Assembly: GCA_047623555.1 (NCBI GenBank)
Contig: JBLHMP010000075.1
Coordinates: 1 to 19,102 of the forward strand
Direction: 5' to 3'
Origin: NORP181 sp047623555
GTDB lineage: Bacteria; Pseudomonadota; Alphaproteobacteria; Rhodobacterales; Rhodobacteraceae
DNA: 19,102 nt
Part shown: piece after piece, positions 8,518 to 16,152 of the stretch
Numbering within the stretch: position 1 is the stretch's first letter
Layout of the letters: every line of letters starts with the position of its first letter
Program-made: the position numbers and the translations under genes
Notes under the pieces: generated by a model
Databases searched by the model: none
What the model saw: the letters and a program-made list of their open reading frames with translations, nothing else
Told to the model about the DNA's origin: nothing

Positions 8518-8545
8518 GCAATGATACCTGGGCAGAAATCATTGC
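8518..8545. promoter_or_regulatory. Candidate operator upstream of ligC
   Basis: GCAATGAT at 8518-8525 is a perfect inverted repeat of ATCATTGC at 8538-8545, with a 12-base spacer. The near arm is 29 bp from the ligC start codon, so a bound protein would sit over the ligC promoter. An 8-bp perfect repeat with this geometry looks like a dimeric regulator site. Which regulator binds is unknown. Confidence 0.5.
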
Positions 8546-8718
8546 GTCTGGGGGAAAGAATATCGAAACCTTACAGGAAAAATTGGGTTTTGCAAATTTC
8601 GAACGTCGGTGATGATATTGGTTTTTTCGATAGTGCCGGTGATATGTTTGCCAAGTTCCGGGCGCATAAACGTCGTGGCGGGCCCATGCGTGTGAAACTG
8701 ATGCCGGTTCTGAAATAA
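8521..8718 (+). other. Small open frame or gene remnant, unrecognised
   Basis: This frame encodes 65 residues, ending AKFRAHKRRGGPMRVKLMPV plus Leu-Lys. The second half has codon use like the neighbouring genes (GGC GGG CCC ATG CGT GTG AAA CTG), whereas the first half does not. The ATG lies inside the palindrome and has no visible ribosome binding site. I therefore think it is more likely the 3' remnant of a lost gene than a working small gene. I recognise no family. Confidence 0.25.
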
Positions 8719-8772
8719 TGGGTTGGCTTTTAGATTATCTATCCAAATTGAATGGTAAATTGACCCTGTCAA

Positions 8773-8794
8773 CTAATTTATGGACATTAATTAG
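8773..8794. promoter_or_regulatory. Candidate A+T-rich operator upstream of ligI
   Basis: CTAATT at 8773-8778 is inverted at 8789-8794 (AATTAG) with a 10-base spacer, about 180 bp before the ligI start. The size and A+T-richness resemble a LysR-type recognition site (T-N11-A-like), but such repeats also occur by chance in A+T-rich DNA. Confidence 0.35.
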
Positions 8795-8974
8795 CGGGTG
8801 ATCCTGCGGATTGTGGTGGCTGTGAAAAGAATATGCAAATCGGCTATCTATAGCAAAAAATTATACCTATTGATTTGTTTTGAAGTGGGCATTTGTGCAA
8901 ATTTGTTCAAGGTTGTCTTCACCCTGCAAACTACGTCATGTGGTGGTCTTGGGGGCCCAAATTAGGAACGTATC

Positions 8975-9871
8975 ATGGATGCCGATTGGCTTGTCTTTCA
9001 TCCAAACCCAAAGAAACCAAACCTGACCCTTCCGGCTGGCGCGGTGGATGCCCATTGCCATGTTTTCGGGCCTGCGGATGAATTTCCATTTGCCCCGGGG
9101 CGTAAATATACACCTTGCGATGCGGGCAAAGACAAACTGTTTGCGTTGCGTGATTTTCTGGGCTTTCAGCGCAATGTTATCGTGCAAGCGACCTGTCATG
9201 GCAAAGACAATAGCGCCCTTGTGGATGCGCTGAACGCGGCGGGTGATCTGGCGCGTGGCATTGCCACAGTTGGTCCTGACATCACCATGGATGAACTGCA
9301 GGAAATGCACAATGCAGGGGTGCGCGGCGTGCGCTTTAACTTTGTTAAACGCCTTGTCGATGACACCCCAAAAGAGGTGTTTTTGGGCATTGCCGAAAAG
9401 ATCAAAACCCTGGGTTGGCACATCGTTGTCTATTTCGAAGCCCAGGATCTGGAAGAGCTTGAACCGTTCCTCACGCAGCTCCCGACGATCATTGTGGTCG
9501 ATCATATGGGGCGTCCGGACGTGACCAAAGGTGTCGATCATCCTGATTTTCAAAGCTTTATCCGGCTGATGGCGGAAAATGATAACATCTGGGCCAAAGT
9601 GACCTGCCCCGAGCGGCTGACTGTTGCTGGCCCACCCTATGATGATGTCGTCGATTTTGGCATCAGCATTGTTGAGCAGTTCCCGGATCGGGTGATCTGG
9701 GGAACTGATTGGCCGCATCCCAACATGAAATCACACATGCCGGATGACGGCGTTTTAGTCGATCACATATCGCGCATCGCGCGCACCCCAGAGCAGATGC
9801 AAAAGCTGCTCGTGGATAATCCCATGCGGTTGTATTGGGCGAAAAACAAAGGATCAGAAAATGTCAGTTGA
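8975..9871 (+). CDS. ligI: 2-pyrone-4,6-dicarboxylate hydrolase
   Basis: LigI is an amidohydrolase-superfamily enzyme that hydrolyses 2-pyrone-4,6-dicarboxylate to 4-oxalomesaconate; the known family members do not need a metal. The protein has 298 residues. AVDAHCHVFGP carries the HxH pair (His27, His29), with GVRGVRFNFV near 116-124, VVDHMGRP with His177 and WGTDWPHPN with Asp245, the catalytic Asp of the superfamily. AGGA lies nine or so bases before ATG 8975. The ligA start lies 11 bp inside the end of this gene, so ligI, ligA and ligB form one translationally coupled unit. Confidence 0.95.
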   Translation: MDADWLVFHPNPKKPNLTLPAGAVDAHCHVFGPADEFPFAPGRKYTPCDAGKDKLFALRDFLGFQRNVIVQATCHGKDNSALVDALNAAGDLARGIATVGPDITMDELQEMHNAGVRGVRFNFVKRLVDDTPKEVFLGIAEKIKTLGWHIVVYFEAQDLEELEPFLTQLPTIIVVDHMGRPDVTKGVDHPDFQSFIRLMAENDNIWAKVTCPERLTVAGPPYDDVVDFGISIVEQFPDRVIWGTDWPHPNMKSHMPDDGVLVDHISRIARTPEQMQKLLVDNPMRLYWAKNKGSENVS

Positions 9872-10220
9872 AGAATTTGACCACCACACACCAATACCCG
9901 GAACGACGCTGTTTGACGGGGAAATGGCGATGAAGGGCTATGCGCTGAACAAGATGTGCCATTCCTTTAACGGTGCCGCCGCACGCGAAGAATATCTGGC
10001 AGACCGGGCGGCCTATTACGTCAAGTTTAAGCTGAATGAGGCGCAAATTCAGGCCTGCGAAAACAAGAACGTGCTTGAGATGATCGCGGCAGGTGGCAAC
10101 ATCTATTACCTCGCTAAATTCGCCGGGATTTACAAATTGTCGGTGCAGGATGTTGGCGCTCAGCAAACCGGCGTGACCACCGAAGAATTCAAAGAAAAAC
10201 TTTTGCGGCAAGGAGACTGA
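9861..10220 (+). CDS. ligA: Protocatechuate 4,5-dioxygenase, alpha subunit
   Basis: This 119-residue small subunit of the extradiol dioxygenase LigAB covers the active-site cleft of the beta subunit. Evidence is PGTTLFDGEMAMKGYALNK at residues 13-31, an all-helical middle, and the family block AAGGNIYYLAKFAGIY at 74-89. ATG 9861 overlaps the ligI stop (9869-9871) and is preceded by AAGGA at about 9848-9852 inside ligI. The stop is two bases ahead of ligB. It is somewhat shorter than the SYK-6 subunit, which I recall as about 139 residues, the difference being at the ends. Confidence 0.94.
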   Translation: MSVEEFDHHTPIPGTTLFDGEMAMKGYALNKMCHSFNGAAAREEYLADRAAYYVKFKLNEAQIQACENKNVLEMIAAGGNIYYLAKFAGIYKLSVQDVGAQQTGVTTEEFKEKLLRQGD

Positions 10221-10222
10221 TC

Positions 10223-11071
10223 ATGGCGAAATTACTTGGTGGTATTACCACCTCTCACATTCCCGCAGTCGGAAATGCGATTGCAAACGACCTGCAACAA
10301 GACCCCTATTGGAAACCGTTTTTTGACGCCTATCCGCCAATTCACGCATGGCTTGCGGACGTCAAACCCGATGTTGTGATCAATATTTACAACGATCACG
10401 GGCTTGGCTTTTTCCTCGACCAGATGCCGACATTTGCCATTGGCGCGGCGCATGAATACCAAAACGAGGACGAAGGTTGGGGCCTGAAAGAACTGCCGCC
10501 ATTCCCCGGTGACGCCAAAATGTCTTGGCACATCATCGAAGGCATGGTTGAGGACGAATTTGACATTACATCCTGTCAGGAACTGGCCGTAGACCATGGC
10601 TTTACTGTCCCGATGCAGCTGTTTTGGCCAGGTTTGGGCGACAATCCCAACATGCCACGCGCCATCCCGATCAGCGCCAACACCGTGCAACACCCGATTC
10701 CAACGCTAAAGCGGGCGCTGGATTTTGGTAAATCACTGGGCCGCGCCATTCGCAGCTATCCCGAGGACGTCAAAGTTGTGGTTCTGGGTACTGGCGGGAT
10801 GTCACATCAGCTTGATGGTGAACGTGCCGGCCATATCAACCGTGAATTTGATGAAATGTGCATGGAAAAGATCGTCACCGATCCCGAGGCGCTGACCAAG
10901 ATCAGCCGCCATGAACTGGTGCGTCAGGCCGGGGCGCAAGGCACCGAGTTCCTGATGTGGATGATGATGCGCGGCGCGCTTGGCGACACGGTGAACGTGA
11001 TCAACAAAAACTATCACATCCCGATTTCAAACACTGGCGCGGGAACGATGCTGATGGAATGTGTTGATTAA
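10223..11071 (+). CDS. ligB: Protocatechuate 4,5-dioxygenase, beta (catalytic) subunit
   Basis: This is the Fe(II) extradiol dioxygenase subunit that opens protocatechuate at the 4,5 bond to 4-carboxy-2-hydroxymuconate-6-semialdehyde. The 282-residue protein keeps the known active-site residues: His12 in TTSHIP, His59 in YNDHGLGF, catalytic His195 in GTGGMSHQLDGE and Glu242 in GTEFLMW, all at or within two positions of the SYK-6 numbering. AAGGAG ends about nine bases ahead of ATG 10223 and overlaps the ligA end. It is the last gene of ligI-ligA-ligB; a hairpin follows at 11092. No lesion is seen. Confidence 0.96.
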   Translation: MAKLLGGITTSHIPAVGNAIANDLQQDPYWKPFFDAYPPIHAWLADVKPDVVINIYNDHGLGFFLDQMPTFAIGAAHEYQNEDEGWGLKELPPFPGDAKMSWHIIEGMVEDEFDITSCQELAVDHGFTVPMQLFWPGLGDNPNMPRAIPISANTVQHPIPTLKRALDFGKSLGRAIRSYPEDVKVVVLGTGGMSHQLDGERAGHINREFDEMCMEKIVTDPEALTKISRHELVRQAGAQGTEFLMWMMMRGALGDTVNVINKNYHIPISNTGAGTMLMECVD

Positions 11072-11091
11072 TCGCACGCTATGAACAAAGT

Positions 11092-11109
11092 CTGCCCAGT
11101 GATGGGCAG
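11092..11109. terminator. Stem-loop between ligB and the nor-linked genes
   Basis: CTGCCC-AGTGAT-GGGCAG forms a perfect 6-bp stem in the 62-bp gap between the convergent ends of ligB and the last nor-associated gene. It is a probable terminator for ligIAB. Confidence 0.6.
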
Positions 11110-11123
11110 GCACTTATCCCTCT

Positions 11124-11137
11124 GGTCCTGACCCTAG
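11124..11137 (+). repeat. Solo copy of the IS terminus
   Basis: GGTCCTGACCCTAG is identical over 14 bases to the outer end of the left IS (182-195) and, inverted, to that of the right IS (18883-18896), including the CTAG edge. No transposase sequence lies beside it, so it is a scar or a lone end. It includes the stop codon of the 81-residue gene on the minus strand. Confidence 0.6.
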
Positions 11138-11379
11138 GATTTGGCGGCTTGTCGCATCAGACCTTTGATGTAGCGGGCAAACCAGAGGGTCGTCGGCAGG
11201 CCCAGAACCGCGCCAATCGCCAGCGACGGTATTGGGGCAAGCACCGGCCAGCCGATCCATGATCCGATCAGCGATGCAAAGAACACATTCAGCGCCATGA
11301 CCCCGGCTCCGAACGGGTAAAGCACCAGCGTTATGCGCCGAACGCTCCAGTCGGTGTTTAGCGTTTCTTGATCAGCCAT
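11134..11379 (-). CDS. Small two-helix membrane protein at the end of the nor cluster (NnrT-like?)
   Basis: This 81-residue protein has two hydrophobic segments: about residues 15-40 (ITLVLYPFGAGVMALNVFFA) and 44-66 (WPVLAPIPSLAIGAVLGLPT), followed by a basic tail, RYIKGLMRQAAKS. Its ATG lies inside the end of the preceding 58-residue gene (22-bp overlap), so they are co-translated. By position and size it recalls NnrT, which in Rhodobacter sphaeroides 2.4.3 lies with nnrU behind norCBQD, as far as I remember. The match is not verified. Its TAG stop is part of the IS-end scar, so the natural C-terminus may have been altered. No nnrU follows; ligB follows instead, on the other strand. Confidence 0.7.
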   Translation of the reverse strand: MADQETLNTDWSVRRITLVLYPFGAGVMALNVFFASLIGSWIGWPVLAPIPSLAIGAVLGLPTTLWFARYIKGLMRQAAKS

Positions 11380-11534
11380 CCAACGGCCCCCAGTGCAGCA
11401 ATCAGAGACAAAGACGCCATAAAAAACCAGAATTCTGCAGTAGCGCTTTGGGGTTGTGGGATCGGTCGTTCATAGGCCTGAGCGAGTGCAGACATAGGCG
11501 CAAGGCCAATGAGGAATAGGGAAAAACGGGCCAT
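11358..11534 (-). CDS. 58-residue membrane-anchored protein after norD
   Basis: The protein begins MARFSLFLIGLAPMSALAQA, which looks like a cleavable signal peptide with an AQA cleavage site. A short Pro/Gln-rich segment follows, then one membrane helix (WFFMASLSLIAALGAVGWLI) and a KKR end. ATG 11534 is one base after the norD stop, and the 81-residue gene overlaps its end, so it is part of the nor operon. I chose this start because the longer frame upstream only shadows norD. Its size and topology would suit a small accessory of NO reductase, similar in role to NorF, but I see no convincing NorF similarity. Confidence 0.7.
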   Translation of the reverse strand: MARFSLFLIGLAPMSALAQAYERPIPQPQSATAEFWFFMASLSLIAALGAVGWLIKKR

Positions 11535-11535
11535 T

Positions 11536-13473
11536 TCAGGTCTCCTGTATGAGGGATCGGTAAATATCGGGAAGCGCACGTGACAGGCGTGCCGGGTTTG
11601 GCAGCAGAGTAAATCCACCGCGGCCAAAGATGCGGGTGAACCAGTCTTGGCCGTCCTGATCAATGATGATAGCGTGCACCGTATGACCGTGACGACGGGC
11701 CTCGCGGACGGCCATGTGACTGTCCTCAATGCCGTGAATGCCCTCATAGTGGTCCAGATCGTTGGGTTTGCCATCGGTTAGCACCAACATCAGTTTACGG
11801 GCGGATTGTTCCTCATTCAGCATCGCGGTCATGTGGCGGATCGCGGCCCCTAGTCGGGTGTAATGGCAGGGGCGCAAGCCGCAGATGCGGTTGGTGACAT
11901 CCGGGGTCATTGGATCGTCAAAACCTTTGCAGCGGTTCAGAAATACCCGGTCGTGTTTCAGCGATGAAAACCCCCAAATGCCCAGGCGATCACCGCTGGC
12001 GTCAATGCCACCGGCAAGGGCGGCCAGCGCTTCGCGGGCCACGTCGATGACACAGGTGTCGCCCAGGGCGGATTCGGTTGAACGCGAGGTATCCAGCAAA
12101 AACGCCACCGACCTGTCCCGCTCAATCTGGCGCAGGCTTTGATAGATGCGATCACTGGCCTGACCGGTGGCGCGGATGTCGATTTGCGCCGCGATCAACG
12201 CATCAAGGTCCAGTTCACTGCCTTCAATCTGTCGCGGACGCAGAATGCGGCGCGGGCGCAGGGCCTCAAACTGGCGGCGCACGTCGCGCAGGCGTTTTGG
12301 GTCAGGGATCAACGGAAACAGCGCATCGGTATCGGCCCATGCGTCCAATACCCGGCAATGATCGGGCAGATAGGAGCGGCTGCGGTGGTTCCATTCCGGA
12401 TAGGTGTATTTTCCCGCTAACCGTTCGTGTTCGGCATCATCCGGCGACAGATCCAGATGCAAACGCAGCTTGCTTGCCAGTTTGCGATCATGGCGCGACA
12501 GGGCGATGTGATCCTGATCATCGGCGGCCTTTTGCGCTTCTTCGTCGTCATCATCATCGACGTCCCGGTTCAGGTTCATGCTCTCGACCCAGCTCAGGAT
12601 CGCCTCAAACCGGTGCAGAATGAAACTGTCGCTGCGGTTTGCCTCGTCGCGGTTTTCACGGCTGGCGGTTTTGCGGGTGGTCCCTGCGGTTTCGGGCGCA
12701 GTCGCGGTTTTGGCGTCCTCGTCCAACCGGCTATCAGATGTGCCGCCGCCGGGGGCGTCGATGGCCAGCCACAGATCAACCGTGGCAAATGGTAAATACG
12801 TCATTGGGGCCGTCAGGGTTGCCAATAAATCGGCGTCATCCATGGCCTGCAAAATGGTGGTGGCTGTTGCATCCTTGGGGCAGGGGGCGCCCAACAGATG
12901 GCAGGTTACCGCCTCAATCGCGGCCTCGTATTTCGGCAACGTCGGGCGTTTGCGGCTCTGCAACAGCGCCGCGCAGGCCTCGCGGAAAAACCAACGCAGG
13001 CCGGGGCAGCCTGACAGTGTCAACGCCATCGCATCACGCGCCAGCGCCAGTTGTACAACGTCGGCCTGCGACGCATCCTGTGGCCGTGGCCTAACATCGG
13101 CATGCGCCGCCAAAGCTGCCAACCAAAGGTATAGCGTGCGGTTCAGGCGCGGGGTTTCAAACCGGGTGATCTGTGGCGGCAGGCGCAGCCGCTCGCCATC
13201 AAATCGCGAATGGTGCAGGCGTTCCTGTTGGGTGCCCAGCTTGCGTTTCATCGACAAACGATGCGGCGATACTGTCAGGGCGGCCTCGCCCAGTTCGACA
13301 TTCGCGCCACCACCAAGCGCGCGATACATCAGCACCAGACTGGGCATTACATCGCCCAACGGAACCGAGGTTTCGACATGCTCAACCGAGGCGCCGACGC
13401 CTGTGGCATAGTCATGCCACAGTTTGCCAACGGTCTCTTCTGGCTCCATCAGATCAAGGGGGCGGATTGCCAT
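11536..13473 (-). CDS. norD: Nitric oxide reductase activation protein NorD
   Basis: NorD works with the AAA+ ATPase NorQ to mature the NorBC complex, probably by inserting the non-haem iron. The protein has 645 residues. The C-terminal von Willebrand A domain runs from about 455 to the end, with the MIDAS motif DTSRS at 461-465 and VLTDGKPNDLDHYEG further on. The middle holds a very acidic linker, DVDDDDDEEAQKAADDQDH, typical of the family. The start is four bases after the norQ stop and the 58-residue gene follows after one base. It looks intact, which suggests the norB lesion is recent. A 277-residue frame on the opposite strand is only its shadow. Confidence 0.95.
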   Translation of the reverse strand: MAIRPLDLMEPEETVGKLWHDYATGVGASVEHVETSVPLGDVMPSLVLMYRALGGGANVELGEAALTVSPHRLSMKRKLGTQQERLHHSRFDGERLRLPPQITRFETPRLNRTLYLWLAALAAHADVRPRPQDASQADVVQLALARDAMALTLSGCPGLRWFFREACAALLQSRKRPTLPKYEAAIEAVTCHLLGAPCPKDATATTILQAMDDADLLATLTAPMTYLPFATVDLWLAIDAPGGGTSDSRLDEDAKTATAPETAGTTRKTASRENRDEANRSDSFILHRFEAILSWVESMNLNRDVDDDDDEEAQKAADDQDHIALSRHDRKLASKLRLHLDLSPDDAEHERLAGKYTYPEWNHRSRSYLPDHCRVLDAWADTDALFPLIPDPKRLRDVRRQFEALRPRRILRPRQIEGSELDLDALIAAQIDIRATGQASDRIYQSLRQIERDRSVAFLLDTSRSTESALGDTCVIDVAREALAALAGGIDASGDRLGIWGFSSLKHDRVFLNRCKGFDDPMTPDVTNRICGLRPCHYTRLGAAIRHMTAMLNEEQSARKLMLVLTDGKPNDLDHYEGIHGIEDSHMAVREARRHGHTVHAIIIDQDGQDWFTRIFGRGGFTLLPNPARLSRALPDIYRSLIQET

Positions 13474-13477
13474 CAGA

Positions 13478-14275
13478 TTACCCGTAAACGACAGTGATCA
13501 AATCGCGCAGCGCGGTTTGCACATCAGGCTCGTCTGTTAGCGGCTCAATCACCGAAGCCTGCAATGCCAGATCGACATTCATGCCGCCCGCAATCAACTG
13601 CGCTGCATAGATCAGCAACCGGGTGGATACGCCTTCCTCAAGGTCCATGCCTGATAACGCCCGGATATGCCCCGCCAGCCGCACCAACGATTTCACGCGC
13701 GCCTCGTCCAGCCCGCTTTCCTGCGCCACAATCACGGTTTCCAACGCCGGTTCCGGAAAGTCGAAAGAGATCGACAGGAACCGTTGCCGGGTTGATGGTT
13801 TCAACCGTTTCAGCACGTTTTGATAGCCGGGATTATAGCTCGCCACCAACATGAACCCATCGGGTGCGTGCAGTTCTTCGCCGGTGCGGTCCAGCATCAA
13901 AGTGCGGCGATTGTCCGTAAGCGGATGCAAAACAACAGTAACGTCTTTGCGGGCCTCGACGATTTCATCGAGATAGCAGATCGCGCCTTCGCGCACGGCG
14001 CGGGTCAATGGGCCATCAACCCATTCGGTTTCGCCGCCGCGCAGCAAATAACGCCCGACCAAATCCGCCGCTGACAGATCATCATGGCAGGCAACCGTAT
14101 ACAAAGGCCGCCCGGTGCGTGCCGCCATATGTTCGATAAAGCGGGTCTTGCCGCAGCCGGTCGGCCCCTTCAAAAGAAGGGGCAAACCGTTTTTATGAGC
14201 CGTCTCAAACAAAGCACATTCCTGGGCCACCGGCTGATAGAATGGCAGCTCGAAACTGCGGGGTTCCATGCTCAT
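13478..14275 (-). CDS. norQ: MoxR-type AAA+ ATPase NorQ
   Basis: NorQ is the chaperone ATPase that pairs with NorD in activating the cytochrome bc-type NO reductase. The 265-residue protein has Walker A GPTGCGKT (residues 37-44), Walker B ICYLDE (99-104), a sensor-like VASYNPGYQN and an arginine-rich KPSTRQRF. ATG 14275 overlaps the norB stop by four bases (ATGA). No lesion is visible. Confidence 0.95.
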   Translation of the reverse strand: MSMEPRSFELPFYQPVAQECALFETAHKNGLPLLLKGPTGCGKTRFIEHMAARTGRPLYTVACHDDLSAADLVGRYLLRGGETEWVDGPLTRAVREGAICYLDEIVEARKDVTVVLHPLTDNRRTLMLDRTGEELHAPDGFMLVASYNPGYQNVLKRLKPSTRQRFLSISFDFPEPALETVIVAQESGLDEARVKSLVRLAGHIRALSGMDLEEGVSTRLLIYAAQLIAGGMNVDLALQASVIEPLTDEPDVQTALRDLITVVYG

Positions 14276-15627
14276 GTTTTCTCTCTGGCGCCTTTGTCGA
14301 CGCTGCCTTTGGCGAACAGTTCATGTTCCCGCGGCACAAGGGTTGCGTAGATGAACAACAATGCCCCTGCGACCACCGCGATACCGGCACCAAAGCGCAT
14401 GATATAAAAGATGGTGAGCATATCCTGCACGTCCATGAAGTATTCACCGATAACCCGTTGCATGTGGGTCTGAATGGTCCCCGCAAAGGTCAACACTATG
14501 GTCATGAATGCCATACCGCCGGTCATTAGCCAGAAACTGACCATGTTCAGCACTTGGTTATATGGCGCGCGGCCCAACAGGATTGGCATGGCGTAGGTAA
14601 AGATCGCCAGGTTCATCGCCACATAGGCGCCATAGAACGACAGGTGGCCATGGGCCGCTGTGATCTGGGTGCCGTGTGAGTAGAAATTAACCCCGTGCAG
14701 CGTGTGCAAAAAGCCCCAGACACCCGCGCCAAAGAACGCCACTGTTGCCGATCCCAAAGACCACAAAAGCGCGGCTTTGTTGGGGTGGTTCCGCTTGCCC
14801 TTCCAGACCATGATAAAGGCAAAGCTCATCATGGCAAAGAACGGGATGACCTCCATGGTTGAAAAGATCGAGCCGATCCACTGCCAATATCCCGGTGTAC
14901 CGATCCAATAGAAATGGTGACCTGTGCCAAGGATACCGGAAAACAACGCGGTGGCGACGATGATGTACAGTCACTTTTCGATGACTTCGCGGTCAACGCC
15001 AGTCAGTTTTAGCAACAGGAAGGCAAGGATTGCCGCCATCACCAATTCCCATGTGGCTTCGACCCACAGATGGACGACAAACCACCAGTACATTTTGTCC
15101 AGCGGCAGGTTGTCGGGTACAATAAAGGCAAAAACCCACAGCAGCGACAGCAGCCACAACCCGGTCAGCAACACATTGGTAATGGCGGTCTTGCGACCCC
15201 GCAAAACGGTCATGGTGATGTTGAACAGAAAGATAAGCGCCGCGACCAGAATGCCCAGTTTCACCCAGACAGGTTGTTCCAGAAATTCACGCCCGCCGTG
15301 GATGTGAAACACATAACCAATGACCGCGCCCAGGGTGCCGACCACCAGAATGATCAGTTGCAGATAAGCGAGCTTGACCGAATAAATCTCGCATTCGCTT
15401 TCTTCGGGCACCAGAAAATAGGCAGCGCCGAAAAAGCCAAGCAACAACCAAACGATCAAGGCGTTGGTGTGGATCATCCGGATGATATTGAACGGAAGCA
15501 ATTCCGACAGAAAATTAGGTGAGATGTAAATCCAACCGGCGAGTAATCCGCCCAGAACCTGTATGGCAAACAGGCCCAGCGCGACGACAAAGTAGGCATA
15601 GGCCACTTTTTGTGATTGATATTTCAT
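14272..15627 (-). pseudogene. norB: Nitric oxide reductase large subunit NorB, broken by one in-frame TGA
   Basis: NorB is the haem-copper-family membrane subunit reducing NO to N2O. The full frame would encode 451 residues, the usual length. Codon 219 is TGA (14971-14973), splitting it into 218 residues and the remainder. The text reads REVIEK-stop-LYIIVATALFSG where NorB proteins have EKWLY, so a TGG Trp codon changed by one base (C to T at 14971 on the plus strand). The frame is identical on both sides. The truncated product keeps HLWVEATWE, including the first non-haem-iron His, but lacks GTGHHFYW (the next two iron ligands) and the haem b/b3 histidines beyond, so it cannot be active. AAGGAG precedes ATG 15627. 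A sequencing error or readthrough remains possible. Confidence 0.9.
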
Positions 15628-15638
15628 GAGGGTACTCC

Positions 15639-16091
15639 TTAGCCCGCATCATTGGGCGGCCAGCCCTGTGTGTCGGTTTGATCTGCCCAACGCAGGAACT
15701 CGGCAAGGCCGCGCATTTCCGCATCGTTGATCTCGAAAAACGGCATTTGGCGACGGCCTTGAACGCCCGAAGGTTGCGCTTTCATCCAACCGTCAAGAAC
15801 TTCATAGGCGTCTTCCGGGTTGTCCATCACGTCCCAACGGGTCATGATGTTGCCCAGTTCTGGTGCGAAATACGCGCCTTCTCCGTGCAGGGTGTGGCAG
15901 TTGATACAGCTGTGGCGTTCCCAGACATGTTTGCCCAAAATCACCTCTTCGGTGAGCGGCATACCTTTGGTGGACACGTCAACAATGTATCGGTGGCTGT
16001 GATAAGTCAGCACGCCGAATATCACTATGAAGAACAACGATCCCCCATAGAATATATTCCGCGCCCGTGACTTGGTGAGGATTTCAGACAT
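15639..16091 (-). CDS. norC: Nitric oxide reductase cytochrome c subunit NorC
   Basis: NorC passes electrons from periplasmic donors to NorB. The 150-residue protein has an uncleaved N-terminal membrane anchor (residues about 14-31, FYGGSLFFIVIFGVLTY) and a periplasmic monohaem domain with CINCH (Cys62, Cys65, His66). RRQMPFF provides the likely axial Met116. It is the first gene of the operon, 12 bp or so ahead of norB, with an NnrR-type box 62-75 bp upstream of its start. No lesion is seen. Confidence 0.96.
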   Translation of the reverse strand: MSEILTKSRARNIFYGGSLFFIVIFGVLTYHSHRYIVDVSTKGMPLTEEVILGKHVWERHSCINCHTLHGEGAYFAPELGNIMTRWDVMDNPEDAYEVLDGWMKAQPSGVQGRRQMPFFEINDAEMRGLAEFLRWADQTDTQGWPPNDAG

Positions 16092-16152
16092 AGAAGAATC
16101 CCAGTTATGGCTTCAGATATGCAACTCTTAAACCAAGCGGAATTTTCCAAAT

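Larger units (their letters stand above)
8489..8974. promoter_or_regulatory. ligC-ligI divergent control region (486 bp)
   Basis: No convincing gene lies here. The stretch is A+T-rich compared with its neighbours, particularly after 8719, and must hold the promoters for ligC (leftward) and ligI-ligA-ligB (rightward). It contains two long-spaced palindromes, listed separately, and a shorter one, GCTATCTATAGC at 8843-8854. A small open frame at 8521-8718 is discussed separately. No LysR- or IclR-type regulator gene is adjacent. Confidence 0.6.

Noticed and set aside
8936..9718. 260-codon open frame on the minus strand
   Set aside because: It is antisense to ligI, whose conserved residues are clear on the plus strand.
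12578..13411. 277-codon open frame on the plus strand
   Set aside because: It is the antisense shadow of norD; composition is Ser/Arg/Ala-rich with no domain.
14971..14973. Recoding of TGA as Trp (alternative genetic code) or selenocysteine in norB
   Set aside because: Intact genes here end with TGA (for example at 1925 and norB itself at 14272), and other broken genes have TAA, TAG and frameshifts as well. No stem typical of a selenocysteine element is evident just after the stop.
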